A stretch of 64,000 nt of DNA, taken from the NCBI RefSeq assembly GCF_014646115.1, contig NZ_BMMV01000010.1, forward strand, positions 1-64,000, given 5' to 3'. The stretch's first letter is position 1, and every line of letters begins with the position of its first letter. A model generated the notes under the pieces. The model saw only the letters and a program-made list of their open reading frames with translations. It did no database searches and was not told the origin of the DNA. Of this stretch, positions 25,207 to 32,312 are shown piece by piece. The stretch comes from Streptomyces camponoticapitis. Its GTDB lineage: Bacteria > Actinomycetota > Actinomycetes > Streptomycetales > Streptomycetaceae. A program made the translations under genes and the position numbers.

Positions 25207-25940
25207 TCGGGGTTGGGGTAGCCGCCGCCGCAGCCGGCGTCCCACTCGGCGCGCTGGTTGCCGTACGCGGGAATGCCGCCGGAGCGTTTGAGCATGGCCG
25301 CGACGTGCATCAGGTTCCAGGTCATGAAGGCGGTGTTGCGGTTGGTGAAGTCGTTCTCGGGGCCGCCCGACCCGGGGTCCAGATACGACGGGCCCGGCCC
25401 CACCGCGCCGATCCAGCCCGAGTCCGCCTGGGGCGGGACGGTGTAGCCGAGGTGCTGCAGGCTGTAGAGGACGTTCATCGCGCAGTGCTTCACGCCGTCC
25501 TCGTTGCCGGTGATGATGCAGCCGCCGACGCGGCCGTAATACGCGTACTGGCCCTGGTCGTTGAGCAGACTCGAACAGCCGTAGAGGCGTTCGATCACCC
25601 GCTTCGTCACCGAGCTGTTGTCGCCGAGCCAGATCGGCCCCGCGAGCACCAGGATGTCCGCCGCCATCACCCGCTCGTACAGCGCGGGCCAGTCGTCGGT
25701 GGCGAAGCCGTGCTCCGTCATGTCGGGGTAGATGCCCGTCGCGATGTCGTGGTCGACCGCCCGGAGCACGTCCGTGGCGACGCCGCGCGCCTCCATGATC
25801 GCGCGGCTCCTGTCGATCAGCCCCTGGGTGTTGCTCTGCTCCGGAGAGGGTTTGAGTGTGCAGTTGACGTACATCGCGGTCAGATCGTCGAAGCGGTACG
25901 CGTCGTCGGTCTGGTCGGCGGTGGACGGCGGCGCTCCCAT
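25197..25940 (-). CDS. flavodoxin-fold NAD(P)H-dependent FMN reductase-like protein
   Basis: A 247-residue flavoprotein of the NADPH-dependent FMN reductase/flavodoxin-like type. The FMN-phosphate loop is about residues 28-38 (NCTLKPSPEQSNT), the isoalloxazine loop is LAGPIWLGDNSSVTKRVIER (about 97-116), and GGCIITGNEDGVKH follows. ATG at 25940 has GAGGAG 7 bases upstream. The cysteine-containing tail AGCGGGYPNPDYR is unusual. Transcribed alone; likely reduces a quinone, flavin or electrophile. Confidence 0.83.
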   Translation of the reverse strand: MGAPPSTADQTDDAYRFDDLTAMYVNCTLKPSPEQSNTQGLIDRSRAIMEARGVATDVLRAVDHDIATGIYPDMTEHGFATDDWPALYERVMAADILVLAGPIWLGDNSSVTKRVIERLYGCSSLLNDQGQYAYYGRVGGCIITGNEDGVKHCAMNVLYSLQHLGYTVPPQADSGWIGAVGPGPSYLDPGSGGPENDFTNRNTAFMTWNLMHVAAMLKRSGGIPAYGNQRAEWDAGCGGGYPNPDYR

Positions 25941-26313
25941 GATGGGCTCCTCGGACGAGACTCCTGAGCCGGCCGATGGGCGGGGCGGGCCGGTCTCGGC
26001 GCAGCGTCTCCCACGGGTCACCGTTCGAGGAAGCGCAACGCCCCTCGCGCGTCCATATTCACTTCTGTGGGTCACGTTTCCGCTTTGACGAGGGGCTGGG
26101 CGCCCTCGTCGAAGCGCGCGGACCGGGGGGCTTCTCGCCCGTCGTGTCCGCCGCCGTGGATTCGTCCCGAATTGCAGTGCCTGGTACGCACGGCGTTACA
26201 TGGGTTGCAGGGGGTTTACGGGCGTCGCACCGAGACCGTGGACGCCCCGGACGGTCGCGCCCGACTGCGACGTGATTCCTCGACCCGGCGGGGGGCCTCT
26301 GGGAGGCGGAACA
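25941..26313. other. intergenic region between divergent flavoprotein and DUF5996 genes
   Basis: 373 bp with no gene I can support. It must hold two divergent promoters. I see no repeat or clear operator. Confidence 0.4.
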
Positions 26314-27297
26314 ATGACACCTACCGATGTAGAGAAGCAGCTGGGATGGCCGCGGCTTCGCCTGGACGAATGGGCCGAGACGCGTGACACCCTGCATATG
26401 TGGATGCAGATCGTCGGAAAGGTACGGCTGGCCCACACCCCTCTCATCAATCACTGGTGGGCGGTCGCGCTGTATCCCACGCCGCGCGGTCTCTCCACAT
26501 CGGGAATTCCTTATGGGCGGGGAATGTTCGACATTGAATTCGACTTCGTCGACCACAGGCTGCTGATGCGCGAGAGCAGCGGTGGTCAGCGTGAATTCGC
26601 CCTCCGGTCCATGCCGGTGGCGGAGTTCTACGACCGGGTCATGGACAGCCTGCGCGAGATCGGGGTGACCAGCGCGATCCAGAATCATCCCAATGAGGTC
26701 GAGGTGGCCGTCAATTTCACCGAGGACTTCGAACACCGCGTCTACGATCCGAGCCCGGTCCACCGCTTCTGGCTGCAATTGCTGCAAGCGCATCGAGGAT
26801 TCACGGATTTCCGCTCCTATTTCGGCGGAAAAGTGAGCCCTGTGCATTTCTTCTGGGGTGCGATGGATCTCGCCTGCACCAGGTACTCGGGCCGCACGGC
26901 GCCGACCCACCCCGGGGGCGCACCCAACTGCGGAGACTGGGTGATGGTCGAGGGGTACTCAGGTGAGCTGAGCAGCTGCGGATTCTGGCCCGGGGGTGGC
27001 GAGGAGGGGGCGTTCTATTCGTACGCCTATCCGGAGCCCCTCGGCTATTCCGATACGCCGGTGAGCCCGCCGGAGGCGTACTACAGCCACGAGGAGCACG
27101 AATTCCTGCTGCCGTACGAGGCGGTGCGGCGCTCCGACGACCCCGACCGGACTCTGGCGGCCTTCCTGCACAGCACGTACGAGGCCGCGGCGGAGCGCGG
27201 GGACTGGGACAGGGCGGCCCTGGAGCTGGATCCCCAGCGGTGGGCGACCGAACAGGGCCGCGCCCGGCGGGACGTCCGTCGGCCGGCCGGGGGATGA
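26314..27297 (+). CDS. DUF5996 family protein
   Basis: A 327-residue cytoplasmic protein that I recognise as DUF5996: HTPLINHWWAVALYPTPRGL near the N-terminus, then FDIEFDFVDHRLLMRESSG, FFWGAMDLACTRYSGRTAP and SYAYPEPLGYSD. It is rich in aromatic and histidine residues, suggesting a binding or enzymatic pocket, but no function is known to me. ATG at 26314 has GGGAGG upstream. The next gene (RraA-like) follows closely, so they are probably one operon. Confidence 0.8.
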   Translation: MTPTDVEKQLGWPRLRLDEWAETRDTLHMWMQIVGKVRLAHTPLINHWWAVALYPTPRGLSTSGIPYGRGMFDIEFDFVDHRLLMRESSGGQREFALRSMPVAEFYDRVMDSLREIGVTSAIQNHPNEVEVAVNFTEDFEHRVYDPSPVHRFWLQLLQAHRGFTDFRSYFGGKVSPVHFFWGAMDLACTRYSGRTAPTHPGGAPNCGDWVMVEGYSGELSSCGFWPGGGEEGAFYSYAYPEPLGYSDTPVSPPEAYYSHEEHEFLLPYEAVRRSDDPDRTLAAFLHSTYEAAAERGDWDRAALELDPQRWATEQGRARRDVRRPAGG

Positions 27298-27311
27298 GGA
27301 GGGAAGCCACG

Positions 27312-27959
27312 ATGACCCACGAACCGGGGCCGCTGAGCGACGACGTGCTCGACCGTGTGGCGTGCGCCTCGCTCGTCGACGCCATGGGCCGTACTCACGG
27401 GCACCGCGCGCACATCCTCAGCCTCGTCAGCCCCGCGCCACGCAGACTGTTCGGCCCCGTCGCCACGGTGGCCTATCTCCCCTACCGGGACGACGTGCCG
27501 CACGCCGACTTCGGGGACCTCTTCACCCAGGCGATGGTCGGCCGCGCGGCGGGCACGGTGCTGGTGCTGTCCAGCGGGGGCTACCCCGATGCCTCCCACG
27601 GCGGTGGTACGAAGCTCTCCCGGCTGGAGAACACGGGCGCGGCGGGGGTCCTGACGGACGGCCGTCTGCGGGACTTCGACCAGTTGGCCGACTACGGGTT
27701 CGCGACCTGGTGCGCAGGAGAGGCGACGATGGCGGGCGGCGGGACCGCGATGCCGTTCGCGGCCAACGTCGCCGTGGAGGTCGGTGGTGTCAGCGTGTTC
27801 CCCGGGGACTACCTGTACGCGGACGCCAGCGGAGCGGTCGTGATCCCGAACGGAAGCCTGGAACGGGTCGTGGACGAAGCCCTGAAGGTCGAGGCCGAGG
27901 ACGCCGGCTTCGCGCAGGAGATCGCGGCGGAGGACGGGACGTCCGCCCCGGAGCCCTGA
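27312..27959 (+). CDS. RraA-like / HMG aldolase family protein
   Basis: A 215-residue protein of the RraA/4-hydroxy-4-methyl-2-oxoglutarate aldolase family. TDGRLRDFDQLADYGFATW carries the conserved Arg-Asp of the aldolase site, and GDYLYADASGAVVIP is the family signature. The upstream sequence usually G-x-x-D metal site reads GVLTDGRLRD. ATG at 27312 has GAGGAGGG 8 bases upstream; an ATG at 27294 overlapping the DUF5996 stop is the alternative. Members cleave hydroxy-oxo-acids or inhibit RNase E; here the biochemical role is open. Confidence 0.85.
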   Translation: MTHEPGPLSDDVLDRVACASLVDAMGRTHGHRAHILSLVSPAPRRLFGPVATVAYLPYRDDVPHADFGDLFTQAMVGRAAGTVLVLSSGGYPDASHGGGTKLSRLENTGAAGVLTDGRLRDFDQLADYGFATWCAGEATMAGGGTAMPFAANVAVEVGGVSVFPGDYLYADASGAVVIPNGSLERVVDEALKVEAEDAGFAQEIAAEDGTSAPEP

Positions 27960-28049
27960 CCCCGCTGATCAGGGAGCTTCGGGCGCTGTGTCCGCGGACG
28001 GGCTGAGCGGGCCCTTCCCTCGCCGACCGCGAGGATTCGCGTTTGCGGA

Positions 28050-28063
28050 TAAAATAGTACGTA
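28050..28063 (+). promoter_or_regulatory. -10 element of a leaderless promoter
   Basis: TAAAAT, an extended AT-rich island in GC-rich DNA, ends 7 bases before the ATG at 28063, so transcription would start at the initiation codon. No convincing -35 is seen. Confidence 0.45.
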
Positions 28064-29097
28064 TGTGTACGGGTGGTGTACCCAGCGATCACGCGCCTCG
28101 GGTCCTGCACGATTTCGAGCCGCGTACCCCTATGCCCCTGGAGCCGGTCGACTCGGTGACCGTCACCACGCTGATGGACAATGTCACCGACCTGATCATG
28201 GCCGACCGAGGTCCCGCACGGCGGCTGCCACCGACCACCAGGATTCCCGCGTCCACCATGACGGAGGAGTCCGTACCCGACGCTCTGGTGGCCGAGCACG
28301 GATTCTCCGCCCTCGTCACCGTGGTCAAGAACGGCCATGAGCACCGGTTCCTCTTCGATGCCGGCACCAGCCCCGACGGGGTCGTGGAGAACATGCGCCG
28401 CCTGCGGATCGATCCCACCTCCATCGAGGCGATCATCTGCAGTCACGGGCACTTCGACCACACCACCGGGCTCGACGGGCTGATCCGCGCCCTGGGCGGC
28501 CGGGTCAACCTGCCGGTGCTGATACACCCGCACTTCTGGCGCAGCCGCCGGATGGCCCTGCCCGGTGTCGAACCCATGGAACTTCCCACGACGAGCCAAC
28601 GGGCCCTCGAAGGCGCCGGATTCACGGTGATCGAGGAGCAGCAGCCGAGCTTCCTCTTCGAGGGATCCGTCCTGGTCACCGGCGAAGTGCCCCGGACCAC
28701 CGGGTACGAGCCCGGCTTCCCGCCGCAGCAGGCGTGGCTGGGCGGGAAGTGGGAGCCCGACCCGCTCGTCCTCGACGACCAGGCGCTGATCATCGATGTC
28801 CGGGACAAGGGGCTGATGGTCCTGACCGGGTGCGGCCACGCGGGTGTGGTGAACATCTGCCGTTACGCGCGACGCCTCACGTACGACCGCCCGTTGCACG
28901 CGGTGGTGGGTGGAATGCACCTCAACGGGAGGGCGTTCGAGCGTCTCATTCCCCAAGTGCTCGCGGATCTGGGGGAGATGACGCCGTCCGTCCTCATTCC
29001 CGCCCACTGCACCGGGTGGCGGGCCCAGCACGCGATGGCCGAACGGTTCGGTGACGCGTTCATCCCCAACACGGTGGGCACCGCGGTCACCCTGTGA
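28063..29097 (+). CDS. metallo-beta-lactamase-fold hydrolase
   Basis: A 344-residue MBL-fold protein. Metal ligands are SHGHFDHTTG (HxHxDH), TGCGHAG and the late IPAHCTG. The sequence around these matches the subgroup annotated as dihydropterin-type synthases (MBL proteins with a GCGHAG motif). There is no ribosome site before ATG 28063. TAAAAT (28050-28055) ends 7 bases before it, as in leaderless actinobacterial genes. It ends overlapping by 11 bp the convergent erythromycin-esterase-like gene. Substrate unknown. Confidence 0.83.
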   Translation: MCTGGVPSDHAPRVLHDFEPRTPMPLEPVDSVTVTTLMDNVTDLIMADRGPARRLPPTTRIPASTMTEESVPDALVAEHGFSALVTVVKNGHEHRFLFDAGTSPDGVVENMRRLRIDPTSIEAIICSHGHFDHTTGLDGLIRALGGRVNLPVLIHPHFWRSRRMALPGVEPMELPTTSQRALEGAGFTVIEEQQPSFLFEGSVLVTGEVPRTTGYEPGFPPQQAWLGGKWEPDPLVLDDQALIIDVRDKGLMVLTGCGHAGVVNICRYARRLTYDRPLHAVVGGMHLNGRAFERLIPQVLADLGEMTPSVLIPAHCTGWRAQHAMAERFGDAFIPNTVGTAVTL

Positions 29098-30322
29098 GTG
29101 GTGTTGCGCGCCCCGTGGTGGGCGGGGGTATGTGTGGCAGGAACAGGACCGCGTCGAAGTCGGTGAGCGTGGTCGGGGAGAGCGGGAAGTAGCCGGGATT
29201 GTCGGTGGTGCGCGTCGTCAGGCCGGGGGATTCGGTTGCCAGCTCGGTCAGTTCGCCTTGGGAGACCAGACGGGGCGTCGACGTGGTCGAGGCCAGCAGC
29301 CCTTCCAGGGTGTCGGCCGGTGGTTCGTCGATGCCCGCGTGGGGCGCGGAGCCGACCGCCGTGGCGATGACCGCGTACTGCGGACCGTACGTGCGGGCGA
29401 GGTGGGCGCCGGCCGGGACCCAGGGGACCTCCAGCGGGCCGATCCGCATGCGCGCCGGATTCCGCCGCAGGTGCTCGTTCTGGGCGAAGACCAGGACGGG
29501 GCCGTTGCCGTGTTCGCGGGTGGCGAGAGCGCGCAGATTGGCCGCCATCATCGCGTCGCGAACTCCAAGACCGCGCTCCAGCCGCTCGTTCGGATCGGTG
29601 CGGGCCAGGACGGCGTGGTAGGCGAGCAGGCCGGCGGCGGTGCGGGCGCCGAGTTCGGCCTCGCGCAGCGCCTCCGGGGAGCAGCCCCCGGCGACCTGGG
29701 GTGTCAGCGACGTGAGCAGCCAGCCGAGGTCGTCGGTGATCACCCGCAGCTCGTGGGCCTCGGGCGAATCTCCGACGGCCTTCGAGGGGTCCATGATCAC
29801 CTCGGGGTTGGTCCATCTGTCCTCGTCGCCGATCAGGGCGTCGATCCGGCTCCACCGGTGCGGCACGGGCTCGCAGTTGGCCGCGAGGAAGGTGTGCAGC
29901 ATGCGCAGGGGCTCGCGCGGGCTCCGCGCCCCGCTGTGCTCCATCGGCGCGTCGACCCCGGCGAAACGCACCCGGTCGGCCGGAGGGCAGGTGCCGTTGT
30001 GCTCGCCGAGCCATTCCACCATCGCGCGGTTCCCCGGCGCGGCCCCGAACCCGTGGCTGATGCCGTCGGTCATCACCCGGTCGAGGTCCCCGTCGCCGAG
30101 GAGGACGTGACGGTCGACCAGGCGCCCCGCGAGACAGTCCGACTCCAGGGCCACACAGCGGCACCCCTGGTGGTCGACCAGCCCCCGCAGCAGGTCGTTG
30201 CGCAGTCGCGGGAAGGTCTCCTCGCCGTGGAACGGCTCGCCCAGAGCCAGCAGTCGCGGCCACCGCGTCCGTGCCTTCAGGAGTTGCGCGACTGCCGCGT
30301 ATATCGATTCGTCAAGTGCCAT
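29087..30322 (-). CDS. erythromycin-esterase-family protein
   Basis: A 411-residue member of the erythromycin esterase/succinoglycan-synthesis (EreA/ChaN-related) family. LLALGEPFHGEETFPRLRN near the N-terminus supplies the catalytic-type histidine and glutamates, and VLVFAQNEHLRRNP is the second conserved histidine block. True macrolide esterases are one branch only; many actinobacterial members have unknown substrates. ATG at 30322 lies 7 bases after a TACCAT -10 and has no ribosome site, suggesting a leaderless mRNA. Divergent from the double-HTH MerR gene, which likely controls it. Confidence 0.82.
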   Translation of the reverse strand: MALDESIYAAVAQLLKARTRWPRLLALGEPFHGEETFPRLRNDLLRGLVDHQGCRCVALESDCLAGRLVDRHVLLGDGDLDRVMTDGISHGFGAAPGNRAMVEWLGEHNGTCPPADRVRFAGVDAPMEHSGARSPREPLRMLHTFLAANCEPVPHRWSRIDALIGDEDRWTNPEVIMDPSKAVGDSPEAHELRVITDDLGWLLTSLTPQVAGGCSPEALREAELGARTAAGLLAYHAVLARTDPNERLERGLGVRDAMMAANLRALATREHGNGPVLVFAQNEHLRRNPARMRIGPLEVPWVPAGAHLARTYGPQYAVIATAVGSAPHAGIDEPPADTLEGLLASTTSTPRLVSQGELTELATESPGLTTRTTDNPGYFPLSPTTLTDFDAVLFLPHIPPPTTGRATPLTG

Positions 30323-30426
30323 GGCTTCGATGGTATCTTTGACGTTTCGATTGAAGGTTGTACGCCAAGTGCCGGGGATGGCGGTCCACAACCCTCAAAC
30401 GATGGCCACACCTGGAGGGGAACCGT
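30323..30426. promoter_or_regulatory. divergent promoter region, erythromycin esterase / MerR
   Basis: 104 bp. TACCAT (minus strand, 30330-30335) is a likely -10 for the esterase. A loose dyad, CTTCAATCG and ACGTCAAAG on the minus strand, lies in the spacer position just upstream, where MerR-family proteins bind. No firm promoter for the merR side. Confidence 0.4.
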
Positions 30427-31134
30427 ATGCGGCCCGTGGACCTGGCTCGGCCGCACGGGCTGTCCGGTCAGGCCATCCGTAACTACGAAGCGGCCGGCAT
30501 CCTGCCCGCCGCCGGGCGCACCGCCTCCGGCTACCGCGACTACACGAGCCTGCACGTCGCCGCCCTGCGGACCTTTGTCGCCCTCATCCCGGCCCACGGT
30601 CACGCCGCGGCCCGCTCGATCATGGCGCTGCTCAACACCGGCCGCGCCGAGGAGGCGCTCACCGTCATCGACCGCAGCCACGCCGAACTGCTCTCCGACC
30701 GGCGGACGCTGGACTCGATCGAGCTGGCGCTGACGGAGTTGACCCAGTCCCCGGACGAGCGCCCGGCGCACCGCGCCGCCACGGTCGGCGCCCTCGCCCA
30801 CCGGCTCGGCCTCCGGCCCGCGACGCTGCGGCGGTGGGAACGGGCCGGCCTGCTCCAGCCTCGACGGGATCCCGCCACCGGGTACCGGACGTACGCGCCC
30901 GGTGACGTCCGGGACGCCCATATCGTCCACCAACTGCGCCGCAGCGGGTACGTACTCGCCCAGATCGCGCCGATCCTGGGTGAACTGCGCGACGTCACGA
31001 CCCCCGCGTCGGCCGCGTCCGCCATCGCGGAACGCCGCCACCGGCTGCACACCCGCGCCCTGGCCATGCTCCACGCGTCCGCCGAGACCGGCGACTATCT
31101 GCACGAGCGGGACCGGCACGGGGAGAACGGCTGA
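30427..31134 (+). CDS. MerR-family regulator with two HTH domains
   Basis: A 235-residue regulator containing two MerR-type DNA-binding units. The first is about 2-45 (LARPHGLSGQAIRNYEAAGI and GYRDYT). The second is about 117-190 (VGALAHRLGLRPATLRRWE, GYRTYAPGDVRD, HQLRRSGYVLAQIAPIL). Normal MerR proteins have one and act as dimers. Tandem versions such as TioE-like regulators may work as monomers. ATG at 30427 has GGAGGGG upstream. It probably senses a drug-like compound and controls the divergent esterase gene. Confidence 0.85.
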   Translation: MRPVDLARPHGLSGQAIRNYEAAGILPAAGRTASGYRDYTSLHVAALRTFVALIPAHGHAAARSIMALLNTGRAEEALTVIDRSHAELLSDRRTLDSIELALTELTQSPDERPAHRAATVGALAHRLGLRPATLRRWERAGLLQPRRDPATGYRTYAPGDVRDAHIVHQLRRSGYVLAQIAPILGELRDVTTPASAASAIAERRHRLHTRALAMLHASAETGDYLHERDRHGENG

Positions 31135-31226
31135 CGCCACCGCGCTCCCAGCCGTTGGTTTTCGCGCCCCCCGAACGGCGTAAGCGTCGTTGGGCCCCGC
31201 TCACCAAGATCAATAACCTGTCGCCC

Positions 31227-31244
31227 GGCGCGTGATCACGCGCC
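31227..31244. promoter_or_regulatory. perfect 18-bp palindrome before a secreted-protein gene
   Basis: GGCGCGTGATCACGCGCC is fully palindromic and lies 29 bp upstream of the GTG at 31273. It could be an operator or a small mRNA hairpin near the ribosome site. Confidence 0.5.
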
Positions 31245-31272
31245 TCTCGGCGAGGGAAGGCGAGCGACCCCA

Positions 31273-32196
31273 GTGAAACTCCCGATGTTGCGGCGCATGG
31301 CGCGGCTCGGCGCGGCGACCGCGCTGCTGACGATGCTCGGCACCGCCCCGGCCGGTGCGGCCGACGAGTGGCGTAGGACGGGCGGCGACGCCCGGAGCGG
31401 TGTCAGCGGCATCGCGTACGAAGGCCGTACCGGAGACGGGGTGCGCGTCCTGGTCGTGCACGACAACAAGCGCGGCGGGCAGGCGCGCCTGTCCCGGATC
31501 ACCCACCGGGACGGCTCCGACAGCGTCTCCCCGATCACCTGGGACGGGGCCGAACCCGTAGACCTGGAGGCCGTCGAAGCCGTTCCTGGTCTGCCCGGGG
31601 AGTATCTGGCGCTCGCCGCCCGCGGCATCGTGTACCGCCTGAAGGTCACCGACTCCACGGCGACCGTCGTCGACTACACGCCGCTGCCGGCGATCGGCGA
31701 GGGCGACGACTTCGAGAGCTTCGCGCTCGTGTCGCAGAACGGGAGAATCGCCGCTCTCTGGGCGGACCGTGGAGCGGGGGCGGACCGTCCGGCCACGCTG
31801 TACGCGGCGCCGCTCGCGTTCGCCTCGTGGGGGCAGCCGCAGTTCGGCGGCGTGACGCACCGGGCCTACCGGACGGCGTACCCGAGCGACAGCGTGGCCC
31901 GCCATATCTCCGACATCTCGGTGACCGACTCGGGCCGGATCATCGCGAGTTCGGCCGCGGACGCCGGTGACGACGGACCGTTCGACTCCGCGGTGAGCGA
32001 CATGGGCCGGGTCACCGTGTCGGCGGCCGGGCGGGTAAGGGTCACGCTCGATGCGTCCCCGGCCGTCCTGGGGACGTTCCCCGAGTACAAGATCGAGGGC
32101 GTGGAGTGTCTGCCCGGCTCCACCGAGGCACTCCTCGGCACGGACGACGAGAACCGCGGCGGATACGTGCGGGCCATGCCGTACTGCGGCCGCTGA
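31273..32196 (+). CDS. secreted protein, probable beta-propeller, unknown function
   Basis: A 307-residue exported protein. A signal peptide (about 1-29: RRMARLGAATALLTMLGTAP, cleaved near AGAA) precedes repeating beta-rich segments (VLVVHDNKRGG, LEAVEAVPGLPGEYLALA, SFALVSQNGRIAALWADRG) that resemble propeller blades, ending in a single cysteine (MPYCGR). I do not recognise a family with confidence. GTG at 31273; weak ribosome site. Transcribed alone between a palindrome and a terminator. Confidence 0.72.
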   Translation: MKLPMLRRMARLGAATALLTMLGTAPAGAADEWRRTGGDARSGVSGIAYEGRTGDGVRVLVVHDNKRGGQARLSRITHRDGSDSVSPITWDGAEPVDLEAVEAVPGLPGEYLALAARGIVYRLKVTDSTATVVDYTPLPAIGEGDDFESFALVSQNGRIAALWADRGAGADRPATLYAAPLAFASWGQPQFGGVTHRAYRTAYPSDSVARHISDISVTDSGRIIASSAADAGDDGPFDSAVSDMGRVTVSAAGRVRVTLDASPAVLGTFPEYKIEGVECLPGSTEALLGTDDENRGGYVRAMPYCGR

Positions 32197-32217
32197 CGCA
32201 CCGTCAGACAGACGGAA

Positions 32218-32259
32218 GCGCCGGACGGTCCGGGCCCGCCAGGCCCGGCCGTCCGGCGC
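32218..32259. terminator. bidirectional hairpin terminator
   Basis: Stem GCGCCGGACGG-T-CCGGGCC / GGCCCGG-CCGTCCGGCGC with one bulged T, between the convergent secreted-protein gene (stop 32196) and M6 peptidase gene (stop 32313). Confidence 0.8.
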
Positions 32260-32312
32260 GTCAGCCGCGACTCAGCCGCGGGTTCACCACCGCGTCGGCC
32301 GAGAGCCGCGAC

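Noticed and set aside
29087..30322. Declaring a macrolide resistance gene
   Set aside because: Family membership is clear, but most actinobacterial members are not shown to hydrolyse macrolides, and no macrolide cluster is present.
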